From: Cylindrobasidium torrendii FP15055 ss-10 | Lineage: Eukaryota > Basidiomycota > Agaricomycetes > Agaricales > Physalacriaceae | Length of the DNA: 36,460 nucleotides | Assembly: GCA_000934385.1 (NCBI GenBank) | Contig: KN880670.1 | Coordinates: 1-36,460, forward strand | Direction of reading: 5' to 3' | Shown here: positions 1 to 11,115 of the stretch, piece after piece | Position numbering within the stretch: position 1 is the first letter of the stretch | How the letters are laid out: each line of letters begins with the position of its first letter | The notes under the pieces: generated by a model | Databases searched by the model: none | Told to the model about the DNA's origin: nothing | The model's input: the letters and a program-made list of their open reading frames with translations, nothing else | Position numbers and translations under genes: made by a program

Positions 1-2051
1 AGAGGAGACAAATGTGCACGGCCTCGTTTTTTAAAACAACTTTTAAGTCCAACATTGAGAGTGCTCTATCGTAAATGGCATTGTAGGCCATACCCCAGCA
101 CGATCACTAATCTTACTCAACGATTTTATATGTATTTTCAATAGAGTTCTCTCAATATTAGCCTAAAATATCATCAAAAAATATCTGGTTGTGCAAATAC
201 ATCTTCTCTACAATATGGCTGTTTTTGTTTCGGTCGCCGAAGTGCAGTGCGCCCGCGGCGCTGTCGTTGTGCTGCTTTGGGCGAGCATGATGTCACGTCA
301 CGAGGTGGCAAACTCTGTATGCGAGCTATCATACTCAGCAAGGTGGGGCTATTGGTAACCGAGCCATGAACGCATCGCACAAGCAGCAGCTCAACTGACA
401 TGGGGCGCAAGAAAGGGATAGAAATGTAGCCCACACGCGTCCACAAGATGGGAAGGCTCGGCGAGGGGCGGCAAGAGGAGGTGTCGACCAGAATGCAGGC
501 AAACCAGTGGGCCACAGGGAGAGCCCGGATAATACACGGGCACCTTCGAGCCAAAGCTAGATACGTACTGACCAGTCCGCTCTTGTACATGTAGCGCAAC
601 GGATTGACAGTCGCCGTTCTTCACCGAGTAAACATCCCTGTTTGTACGCTACTTTGTAAACGATGTAAATGTGTTGAACCATACTGCCTAGCGAGTTCGT
701 GCGCCTGTTTCCTTGTATGGAAGTCTAACCGGACTCTATGAGAGAGAGCAATGCTCGAGTTTGGGCCGCAGGACCTGGCCTTAGCTATCCTTGTATGCAA
801 TTCTAAAATCTCACCGCTTCGACGTCTCGGGTTCGTTTCAGAAAAGCTTTCCGAAAGAGCCGCATTCTTTTGACCAGTCAAGTGGCTATGAAGAAAAAAA
901 TTCCAATGCTGGTCATCAGTGCTGTCCTCCCAAGTAGCGGATGGCATGCCTGGCGACTTGGACGACTTGGACCCTGCGACGAACTTGCAAGATTGGCCGA
1001 TCGGCCCGAGTGACCGATCTGGTTCAGTCCGTCGCTTCCACCTTGACACTGGTTCACATTGGGCACCCTACGACTTACGACTCTGGCCACCGCGAAATCA
1101 AAACACGCTCTCATGCTCCATCCGCTCCTTTCCCCGTCTGATCAGCGAGCCAGTCTCATTGGTTGCACGGGCAGAGGCAGACGCGACCACTTTTGCACAC
1201 GTCGATGGAATCATGGACCAAACTCACTGAAGGAGGTTTTCCTGGATACTCGAGGAGCCTGTACATGATGAGCTGAGGCACTGAGACTCGGGTGAGTGTA
1301 GTTTCCCGATGAGCTTAGTTTCTTCTACGCTTCAGATGATGGGACTGGCACTTAATGTGACCCGAACGCATCTGGATGTCTTGACCCATTGAACTCGAGT
1401 GCACTGCTTACTAACAACCCATGCTTAGTCTTTTCCTGCTTCAAGAGTTCCGGCAGCTGTAGCAAGCATTCGACCGCCTGTGGGGAGTCGTCCAGAGGGA
1501 AGAGTCTGTTCCCGAGAAACCTTCGTTCGGGCAGAAAGGTATGGAGGTCCGCTGCCTGCGAATAGTCGCTCATCCCACTGTTGGCAGGGTATTGCTTTGC
1601 AACCAGCAAGGCAGTCTTATCCGCTGGGCACGATGAAGATGGACTAGCAGGGCTTATCCCTAGTATAACGGTCTTCCGCAACTCCGCACTTCCCAAGGTC
1701 GTCGCATCCGTCAGGTCGCTTTTCGAAGAGGGCTGGGCAGCCTGGGGGTGTGTTGATGCTGGCATGGGCATGTCTACCTGCTTAGGCACTCGTATTGATT
1801 TACATTCCGAATCTCACCTGTTCTATAATTTCCATCCGTTGCCTTGGCTCTTTCTGTTATCTCGTTCCAGACCAGGATTGTACCACTCGGGGCTTGGATG
1901 TCTTTCTACGATTGCATTGAGGATTGCTCCTGTTTACGGACCGAAAGGCCGTCCTGTCTGCCGTCCTGTCTGAATTTGGTTCCATGCTGATTATCACCGT
2001 TCAGACACTCGTCTCAATTCTGCGTGCTGTATCCAACAAAGTGTCGCTCCT
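1..2051. other. Left flank, no supported gene
   Basis: I see no reading frame here that resembles a known family or that splices into a longer protein. A 145-codon minus-strand frame at 1352-1789 and overlapping plus-strand frames at 919-1268 and 1581-1973 are open, but have no motif and no convincing intron context. If the downstream transposase belongs to a CACTA element, its left terminus should lie in this stretch. The word CACTAAT occurs near position 104, but I found no matching inverted end. Confidence 0.5.
1948..1971. repeat. 12-bp direct tandem repeat upstream of the transposase gene
   Basis: The 12-mer GCCGTCCTGTCT occurs twice head to tail (1948-1959 and 1960-1971), about 80 bp before the transposase start codon. 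CACTA elements often carry short subterminal repeats bound by their own proteins, but two copies are too few to claim that role. Confidence 0.6.
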
Positions 2052-5000
2052 ATGGCTGATCAGAAACGCCAGCGCAAAATCAAACTCTGTCTTTGTGCGG
2101 AATGCGAGCGCTGTGGACATATCAACGACTTGGGTCAGGTCGAGAAAGGGCTGATGATCAACGAAGACGCCTATCGACAGCACAACCCGCCGCGCACCGT
2201 GACCTCTGGTCAACATCCGCTTCTCATCCGAGCTCCCGCGGCCATCGTTGACAGCGGACTTCGTGCGGCCCATAGCGAGCTTTCAAGCTTCCAAACCTCG
2301 GTGCGGAATGCTCTCAATATGTCCAAGACCACACAACTGTCTTTTATCAAAGCTGGTAGCAGCAATGCCCCGGCCTTCTCATACAATCGAAACTCCATGG
2401 GAGTCGCTGAGTCCGATTTCTTCGAGCTTAAAGACAACGACGACGGTCGCAGGTTCGCAGCGTCCGAAAGCGCTCTGAATGGGTTGGAGGAATGTGTAGA
2501 GGATGAAGAGGACGCAAGGGCCCTACGAGATGCCTGGAAGGCCTTGGAGGCGTACAAAAAGGCCGAATGGGAGAGGAGCCACGTTGATCCTAACCAAGCC
2601 ATTGCCGTGAACTCAGGTATGTACCCGTTCTCTTCTGGCACTAGCTCATCCGCTCAGATCAACACCATCGAATGTTTGCATCACGGCCGCTGCCCATTCG
2701 CGTCCTTGGTCTTTCCATGCTACTGGGGTGGTTCTACCACAACACCCCTGAAGCAACCTCTCGTCAGTGGCTCAAAACGTTCCGTGCTGTTTTCAACTGC
2801 ACAGGAACTATGTTCAAAGTACCGGAACTCGCCACTCTTGCTACTCAAGTACCTCTCGATCCCAACACCATCGCACAGGACTACCGCCTTGATCCTGAAA
2901 TCGACCTTTTTGTAGCCTGCCCGGAATGCTCATCCCTGTACTCTCTTCCTGAGAAGCGGAACAACCCAATACCAGCGCGATGCGCGTCGACAAGAGCAGA
3001 CCCGTCGACGCCATGCGGGGCAGCTCTTTTTCGAAATGAAGATCGTCGCATACCCTTCCTCAAATACATCCACCATCCATTGGCTGCTTGGCTTGCTAGG
3101 ATGTTGTTGCGCCCGGACATTGAGGCGGCCCTTGAGAGTTATAAGGCCCACGCTCCGCGTCCCGGACAGAACGCGGAAGTGAAGGACATCTGGGACTCGA
3201 AGCTGTGGTGGGAGTTTGCTGATGGGTTTATGGGAGTCGAGGATAACGTCTTGAAGCTGCTGTTCGGATTCGGTATGGACGGTTTCAATCCTTTCCACAA
3301 CCTAACCGCCAAACAAGTGAGGCATCTCGCTCGCCTCACATACACAACTACTGATGTTTCCTCTAGATTCGTTCTTCTACCGCCATTTATTTGGTTCTCT
3401 TTAACCTCCCACCGCACCTGCGTTACCGTCCAGAAAACATTTACTTGGTCGGCGTCATACCAGGGAATCCTTCAACGCATCTCATCAACAGCTATCTTGA
3501 ACTCGTCCGCAATGACTTTCTGGCAGCCTGGAGCCCAGGCTACCGATTCTCGAAAACATCTCTCTTTCCATCCGGTCGCTTCACGAAATCAGCCATTCTC
3601 CTTGTCATCTGCGACATGCTTGCGGCACGACAGGTTGTAGGTTTCGCTTCGCATTCCGCGAAGTGGTTTTGCACTGTGTGCACTCTAGAGCTTTCCCGAA
3701 TATCCAATGTCAAACCTGACGAGTGGCCCAAGCGCAACTGGGAGGAAATCAAAAAACATGCTGCAGACTGGTTGCATGCGCCCTCGGCCAAAGAAAGACT
3801 GAAGCTATTCAAACAACACCAGATTCGATGGTCAGCATTTAACGATCTGCCGTATTGGAACGCCGTCGAGGCTACTGTAATTGAGGTTATGCACGCCAAC
3901 CTTCTCAACAACATCCCCGACCATGTTCGCCACATATGGGGCATCGATGTCGATATTGAGGAAGGAGGAGACGGCAGCACAGCGAAGCTTGGCAAAAAAC
4001 GAGCCCCAAATGAAGATCTGGATCCCGTACTAGAGGCGCTCAACAAGGCCGTTGGCGAGCAGGACATACGGCTGACTCTGAGTGAATCACGATGTACCGT
4101 CCGAGTTTTGGCAACAATATGTGTGGATAATCAACTTCCGTATGGGGGAAAGAAGGTAGACTTGGCGTCTAGGATAGTCGAGCTGGTGAGCTAGCCCTTG
4201 CAGAGCATATGTATATGGTCTCGCTGATCTAGCAATCGTAGATGATGGAAACACCTGGGCTTGTCCTTCGGCGCGATCGCGACGGCGACGGCGACGATGA
4301 CGATGACGATGAGGGCGACGATGCTGGCCGAGAGACCGTAGAGCCCACGGCAGGTCAATCAGACCTAACAGGCTCATCCGATGAATCCTCCGCTGAGAGC
4401 AATTCCGACACTTCATCAGGAAGCTCAGGTAAAGATAGTTTCCTACGTGCAGTAACGGATGGTGCTAACTTACAGTAGATGTCGACGCGACGCCGAAGCC
4501 TAGAAAGGCGAAGTTGCCCATGACAGAAGAAGAGGCAGAGGCCAAACGAGTCAAGAAGGAAAAGGAGGACGCGAAGACCATCAGCAAGTGGAAGACGGGG
4601 ACGGCATCCAACACCGCCATACGAAGGCTTGGAAATCGTTTGATGAAGCAGCTCGCCAATGACTATGAGATCGAGCTTCCGTCGGAGGCTCCTAACAACA
4701 ACCAGCTGGTAGAGGCCTTGCATTATTATGTACGAGACTCTTTGCATAACCTGTGCGTTCGATCCTGAGCTCTTTCAAAGATGGTGAACCTATGGGGCGG
4801 TGATGCGGCCCACGTCCTGGGCGGTAGCATGATGTCCAAGATTCACCAGAACGAACGGATTTCTGATTATCCGTTGGGTGTTGCTAAACCGCCAAGCGGA
4901 TGGGGAACTGCATCGCACGGAAAACTCTCCGCCGCTCAATGGGGTGTTGTGGGAATGGTTTCCTTGACCATCACGCTCATCCTTGAGTGGGGATATTGCG

Positions 5001-6466
5001 AAGATGCGGGGCCTGATGAGCACCCCAACGTCTTGGCCAGAGCTGAATATCTTCGCGCGCGACGTCTTGCTATGCTTTACAACTTCGTCGACTTGATCAA
5101 AGCTTCCTTCATGGCTCACAATCGAACATCCTCCGAGCTTCATGCGGCTTCCTATGACTTCTACATTCGCCGTTATTTTGTTATGGTGGGGCGTCTCTAC
5201 CCTGGCTTTAGCATGAAGCCGTCTGGCCATGTATCTCTGGGTCATGTCGGTCCCTTTCTACGCAATGTCGGACCCTCCCATGCATACAAAGCAGACGCTT
5301 TCGAACGCATGAATTACGTGATGCAGTCGACAGAAACAAACAAGAAGCTGGGTGCGTAACTCGTCTTTCTCATTAAGTCTCGATGTAATAATCTGGTGCA
5401 GGTCAAATGGAAGCGACTTACATTCTCCACCATTGTGCGCGAGCTGCGCTGGCCGGTCACCTCAGCACTTTGCCAATATTGGCAAAAGAGGCGGAGGGAC
5501 CCATGAGACAAGCTGCCGAAGAGATTGTCGATGCAGCAGACATTATTCTGGCAGACCACGAAAAGGAGCAAATGCGAAACAGCCTCGGGCTTCACAACGC
5601 GTCGGAGAACGTCGTGCGGAAAGAGGGGTTGTGCGGAAAGCGCACACCTTTGGCAGAAATGCGCAATCTTGGCGGGTATGAGCTTCGAGACATCGGCCTA
5701 TCGCTTGCACCACCCCGACTTGACCTCAACGTCTCCAAAGTTTCTGATTGGTCCAAAATCATAGTGAATGGTCAGGAATACAACGCGTCTGCGCACCAGC
5801 TTCATCAAAGTCATGGATGCTACGCTTTGGTTCGCACTGCTGGGGGAGAGGATTACGCTGCCATCATCCACCGCTTCTTAGAGGTACAAGAGGAAGGCCG
5901 CCTTCAGGTTATGGCGGTCTGCAAGCTATTCCCCCGCATGGATGACAGCGCAGGCGTAGTGGACATGTACAGAGAACTCGACCTAGGCATCCTAGTTGAG
6001 CGTGAGCCGGCCGCGGATTATTCATTCCTTCCCACAGGTCGCATAGTCTGTGCGCTTGTGGTCATGCCTGTCGAGATCAAGCACCATCTGCTGTTGGTGG
6101 CATTCCCTTACAACCGGGTAAGACTTTTCTTCCAGCAATGAGCGCGAGCTGATGCCCTTCTAGCACCGTAGGGCGTTTGCTGAAGACGAGTATTTCCCGC
6201 GGATTCCTTTACCGCTACAACCCGTTGTAGCAAAGAGGAAGCAATCCGAACCAGACGCGGGACCCAGTACGAAGAGGAGGAATCTGGACAAAGGAGACGT
6301 CTCTGCAAGCCAATCTTCTGCCGAGGAAAGTTCTGCAACCACAAGCTCTGTACCGAAGGGGAAGAACAGGCGGAAGACCAAGCCACTTCCATCAGGTCGA
6401 CGCACGCGGTCAAAGGAAAAGCAAGTTTTCAAATTTGTGCTCACTCCAGAAGGCGGCGATGCTTGA
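2052..6466 (+). CDS. Tnp2-like (CACTA/EnSpm superfamily) transposase, intact, 8 exons
   Basis: A DDE-type transposase of the Transposase_21/Tnp2 group that would cut and paste a CACTA-type element in the nucleus. Exons 2052-2616, 2658-3316, 3367-4185, 4242-4428, 4476-4729, 4781-5351, 5402-6117 and 6164-6466 join with every phase correct and no internal stop, giving 1357 residues. Visible in order: N-terminal cysteine cluster (C13, C15, C18, C21); second cluster (C276, C279, C297, C308); DGFNPF block with D396; NLPPHLR..ENIYLVGVIPG; CDMLAAR with D491 followed by GFASHSAKWFC..C (H504, C510, C513); EVMH (E581, H584), where relatives usually have D-x-MH; an Asp-rich linker near 692-708; HGKLSAAQW near 874; the FERMNYVMQ..TNKK block that precedes MEAT; and a basic C-terminal tail. 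Family assignment is from remembered conservation. The start gives the longest frame and the N-terminal cysteines. Confidence 0.92.
4280..4322. repeat. GAC/GAT trinucleotide tract coding for an aspartate run
   Basis: A run of GGCGAC then GATGAC triplets inside exon 4 of the transposase encodes an Asp-rich linker. It begins 38 bp after an intron boundary and separates the catalytic region from the C-terminal region. Confidence 0.8.
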
Positions 6467-6716
6467 ATATTTGAATGATGTAGCCTTGTTAAGTTAATGC
6501 TAGGCCGATAATTAGAGGATTATCTTAGAGAATGTGACCATCCACCAAATGAGGGGAACCTTGAAATTCAAGATGTCACAAATTGCAATTATCTACGTCT
6601 CGGTTAGAAAACGTATTATGGCGGATTGTTAGCAGATGGGCCGCGCCGATCACTCTGACGCAGCTTGTCTTTCTCTTCCACTGTGAACGCCGAATTACCC
6701 ATCCCACAAGTTCACC

Positions 6717-7997
6717 ATGGACCGTCTGGGCTTCGACGTTCTGAGCGAAATACTCTGCAATAGCCTTCTGGATGCGAGAAAAGCCTCCGGTGTCTGTCGG
6801 GGGTGGAGAGGCGTCTGCGGGCCCAGTTTGTTCAAACACCTCGTTATCAAGTCGGCACACATCGTCGAAACCGCGGAAGCCTTTCTCAATCACCCCGAAC
6901 TGCTCTCCCAGACTAGAGACGTATCCTTCGTGGCCATCGAAGGACTCTCCCCAGACGACGTTCGCATGGCAGTCAACGCCGTGCAAAAGATCCTTCCGCA
7001 AGACACGTTGGAACGATTCACTCTGCGAAGGTGTAGGGCGCCTGAAGTCTTGTCATTAGATCCCTCTTTTGTCCGGCTTTTCAGTCATGCGTACTTCATC
7101 GACTGTGTGATTCCCCCTTGCGTGGTTTCTGCTATGCTGCACAAGAAATGGAAACAGATCCACTTCTACGACGTCAAATGGCCAGAAAAAATCACAGGAA
7201 TTCGACAGACAGGTAAGCAGTGGATGTTTGATGATTCGTTGGAAGCTCACGAATAACCAGTCCGTGCTCTTTCGGCGGAGGCCTTGTGGCTGGAGCCTTT
7301 CATTGAACTTGACAGAGATACAAGCAGGGCTGGGCTTACTCACGTCGTATCCCGCCTTCTGGCCAAAGCAGACTGCCTCACCCTGATTGACATCAACACC
7401 TCACTAACATTCCCCTCTAATCGAGACCGTCTTAGCCTTCTCGTAGGACGCTCGGTCCGTCATCTTTCCATCGTCACCACCTGCTGCTTCAACTACGAGG
7501 AACACTTTGACCCGGTGGATTGGACGGGCTTCGATCTTCGCAACATGCACAACCTCACATCCTTGTGGGTGGTAGCAGGGTCGGACGACTTGTCCGTCAT
7601 TAGAGACGTTGTTCGGCTTGGGATTCCTCAGTCTTTGGCTAGCATTCACTTCGAGCTACACCCGCACGGCAATGACCTAGATCGGGTTCAGCTGCTTCAG
7701 CAAGCCGTTTCCTCACATGCCGGACTGCAGTCCGTTGTCTTCAATGTTTGCTTGTGTGGTGTAGCTGAAGAGCCCTTGGACCACGACGACAACGCTGGCC
7801 TGCCATCCATCAGTCAAGATGCGTACCGCCGGATTGCGAGACAGGAGGAGCTATGGAGGCAGAAGGGAGCCTCGTTCAGCTTTGTCAGGACTGAATGTAC
7901 CATACAAGGTCTTGTTCAGGCAGGCATGGGGAGGTGGGTTCATGGTCAAGATAGCTGTATGGTGTGCTCGGGGAGCTACCCCGTCACGCTTGCTTAA
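6717..7997 (+). CDS. F-box-like protein, 2 exons
   Basis: Exons 6717-7212 and 7261-7997 join across a 48-nt intron (GTAAGC..CCAG) to give 410 residues. The first 40 residues read as an F-box: LGFDVLSEILCNSL, then a VCRGWR element, which is the usual D/E-h-h-x-x-I-h plus C-R-x-W pattern. The rest has leucine-spaced blocks like the degenerate leucine-rich repeats of fungal F-box proteins, with no catalytic motif. By family, it would be an SCF ubiquitin-ligase substrate adaptor binding Skp1 through the F-box; the substrate is unknown. The start codon has a good context (TTCACCATGG). It lies 250 bp after the transposase stop on the same strand, so shared regulation or co-mobilisation is possible but not shown. 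I am sure of the gene model and fairly sure of the F-box. Confidence 0.78.
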
Positions 7998-8583
7998 AAG
8001 TAGTGCACCGTTATATCATTGCTGCTATTTGTTTGGATTGGTACATGCTTGCACATGATTGAGACTTGAAGCTGAAGCTTGAAGCCGTAGAGACAGGTCT
8101 CCACACCTCTAGCGACTCGATGTTTGATTCAGATACTGCGTTCAAGTTAAATTACCAATAGCAACAGAGATGAGTGAAAGAGAACATAAATCAGCTTAAC
8201 TTTATGGGCTGGTTGCGTCTCTGTTGCAGTGCTAGCCTCGTAATGTGTAGTCATATGGATGTAGTGCTTAAACGAGCTCTAATACTACTATACGAGCGTC
8301 GAGTTAGAGTGATGCTATGTCACGTGAGATCAGCTGATGTAACAGGTCCTCTGGGCTCTAAGTAACTCTAAGCTCTTCCCGTTCATCACGATCTCGGCGA
8401 AATTAGGCCCTCAGGATTCCCTTACTTTCGCATTTCTTTGCTCTTTCCCTGGCCGCTCCATAGGCTCCGTGCTGGTCACGCACATCGGTTTTACATCGTG
8501 TGCAGGGCTCAGAAAAAAAGGTCGTGCTCGATTTGTCAAGAAGCTCGTAGACGCCCAGAACGAGCCTCCCGCCCCATTACTAC

Positions 8584-11115
8584 ATGCCAGGCATAATGGC
8601 GTACCGAGAAGCATTCCAGCCAATCTATGAGCCGTCGATTCAATTGCCCCATCTGCCTCTCCCTACACCGGGAAGCATTCCTCGATTGGTGGATGGGGTC
8701 AGCGGTATGGTTTCTCTGGCGAAGAACGTATGCAACGGCTTATGTGGGACAAACAGCTGCCACGGACGCCTTGTGCGCGCAAGAATTCAAAACCGTTGGC
8801 ATCAACTTGGTGACCACATCACCAAACATGACTGTGGCAACCTCCCCTCAGTACGGCTGGTGTCCTATCGAGATGGACACTGCCCTGCGCTACGGCAAAT
8901 ACGATCCCATTTTCCATCCGCAGCTGTGGAGGTCGCGGGTACCTCACTATGCGACCATTCCCTGGCCGTCTGAAGCGACAAACATTTCGCCTGTGCTCTG
9001 GGAAGTGTTTACTGTGGACGACTTCGAAAACCACGATCAAGGAGGCACTCTGCGCGCACTACAACTCGTCGTTTTACGCGCGGACCGCAAGCAGAGCGTC
9101 AAGGAGGCTTGGATGCAGGCGCGCGCCCGCTTTCGTGATTTCGAGGACGAATGGGCTTTGGGAAGGTCTCAGATCCTCCCATTCAACGATCTCAAAGCCA
9201 GGGGGCTACGGAGTACCAGCAGGGTGATCTGGGAGACGCTGGAGACTCCCATCGAAGTTGAGCAGGCCATCGCTCGCGTAACTACGCTACAACGCGCACT
9301 GCTGGAATTGCATGGCCGCCTGACCTGGTTGCAACTTCAGCCTGCCCTGCACAATCCACCTGCGTTGCCATCGCCCGTTCGACTTGACTTGATGGGCGCT
9401 GTTGTGGGCAAGCTGGAGATTGCTGACCGCTTCTATCGTGTGAGTGTTGACGAAGGATGGGCACGCGAGACAACTAACCATCAAGTAGGCGGGTATACCC
9501 GTGTGGCTAGTTCGAGATCAGTCTGCAATGCCTGTGGGATGGAAGGAGGCTGCGGGGATGGTATTTGGGCCTGATGATGACGCATTCCGAAATCGCCGAG
9601 AGACGAGTGCTGCTGGGCAAAGTATCTGGGCTGGAGAGAGGGATTCATGGCGGCCAATGCTGTGTGTCTGCGGGGCAGGCGATCTAAGGCGTTACGCGGC
9701 CATGAAGCGTTATTTGCAGCGCATGTGCGCGTCGAGCGACTGGGCTTGGCCGAAATTGCAGGAGTGGCCGGACTGGGTACACGACGAGTACCAGGATGCT
9801 GTGCAAGACGATGAACTCGACATCCCTGACGATACGGCTGCGACACTCCTTTTCTTAAAGGCCCTTCGACCACCTGGGGCGACGCTGCAGTGTGCTACAT
9901 CGAACCAAGACCAACCAACGGAGGAGGATTGGGCAGATTTCGAAGCACCGCTTACAGGAGATCATTCACCAGCTTCGGGACCCTCACGATCAATACCCGC
10001 GAGAGTTGCGGCATCGGGGAGTGCGCTGCCGATGTCGAAAACTGGACTTTGGCCGTCGCGCAGTGGCGCCACTGGCGCCTCGGCCAAGTTCTATGACATG
10101 CCTCCGCCCATGCCTCGCATTCTGACTGGGTGGAGGGAGGCGGCCGCTCGAGCTGCCACCGGATTCGTCGACAATGCCAGAGTGCCTGAGAATGTTGACG
10201 CAAAGTACACGCTTCCGCCTCCGGAGTTCATTGCGACGCTCAGTGACGCCGCGGTGCGCGTATATCTGAAGTGGAGACCCTTGCTGTTGTTGCGCTTGGG
10301 TCTTCCCCTGGACAAGGTTCCAAGTCTACGGTCGCGTGCGTGGCGTATGGTGATGGGGAAGGGTGAGATGTCCAAGCCTAGTGAGAAGAACAAGCGCGGT
10401 ATGACCAATTGGAGGCAGGCGGAGTCGGCGCTTCAAGAGGCTGTTGCTCATTTTTCGCATATCGTGGGTTCTATCATCCCTGGATGATGTGTTTCCCAGC
10501 ACTGACTCTGTTCAGGAGGATGTTCAGATGAATCGCTTGGAAGAGGCAGAGCCGCAGTGGTGTGGACGATGGGTGATGCACAACCTGTCCCCAGAGATGC
10601 GCACGGAAATTGCTTGGGAATGCTGCGAGGCCAATTTCCGATTCGAGGTCCTCAGGCTCGATTCTTACCGATACCGCCTAGTCGACTCTCTTGATTTTAG
10701 CTGCAGGGGACCAGCCGAAGACGAATACGGAGAGAGCGAGCTTGATGCCAACAGCTGGGACGAGCGGCGCAACAAAATCTTTGGTATCTTTCCCCACTGG
10801 AGGTCCAAATGCGTCGCAGAGTTGTCTGATGGCAGTGATGGGTTTGCCTCTACTGATTCGAAGGTGCGCGGCGGAGCTTATCTTGCCCTGTGGGAACTCA
10901 TGCAAACTTGGACACGCGGTCGGGTCCCCCCGCTCATCGGCTCTTTGTCTGCAGTTGAGGACCTCAAGGTTCACTTACACATTGCGCATGAATCCGGCTC
11001 CGATCTCGAGGACTCTGTTGTTGCGGTTGCTGGCGAGCACGTTGCTTTCGAGTACATTACAAATTTCATTGACGTATTTAAGCGTCCTCCCGTCCTCCCT
11101 CACTCACTGCGTTGA
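8584..11115 (+). CDS. Uncharacterised Agaricomycete protein with GIPVWLVR block, 4 exons
   Basis: Exons 8584-8704, 8757-9439, 9489-10463 and 10516-11115 join in phase to 792 residues. Introns are 49-52 nt (GTATGG..ACAG, GTGAGT..GTAG, GTGGGT..TTCAG). The second junction creates KLEIADRFYR + AGIPVWLVRDQ, a block I recognise from large families of uncharacterised mushroom proteins (aromatic/ADRF..AGIPVWLVR) that are often multi-copy near transposons. A late block, ANFRFEVLRLDSYR, is also family-like. An alternative start at 8627 reads through the first putative intron and gives 795 residues with a different N-terminus (MSRRFNCPIC); I prefer the spliced start because the 52-nt intron has good ends and preserves phase, but this is not settled. 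No enzyme motif or membrane segment is visible, and the function is unknown. Confidence 0.78.

Noticed and set aside
1352..1789. 145-codon minus-strand frame in the left flank
   Set aside because: No motif, no phased introns and no family resemblance; overlapping plus-strand frames of similar length show that it can arise by chance in this GC-rich sequence.
4186..4232. Earlier acceptor (GATCTAG) for the third transposase intron
   Set aside because: Using it puts a stop codon (CAA TCG TAG) immediately in frame. The acceptor nine bases later restores the open reading frame.
8001..8008. GTAGTG as the right end of a CACTA element
   Set aside because: The hexamer occurs several times in the window (for example near 8256), and no matching CACTAC left end with an extended inverted repeat was found upstream of the transposase.
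8627..9574. Treating the 8627-9574 frame as a complete separate gene
   Set aside because: A canonical GTGAGT..GTAG intron at 9440-9488 joins it in phase to the next frame and creates the conserved AGIPVWLVR block, so it is one exon of a longer gene.
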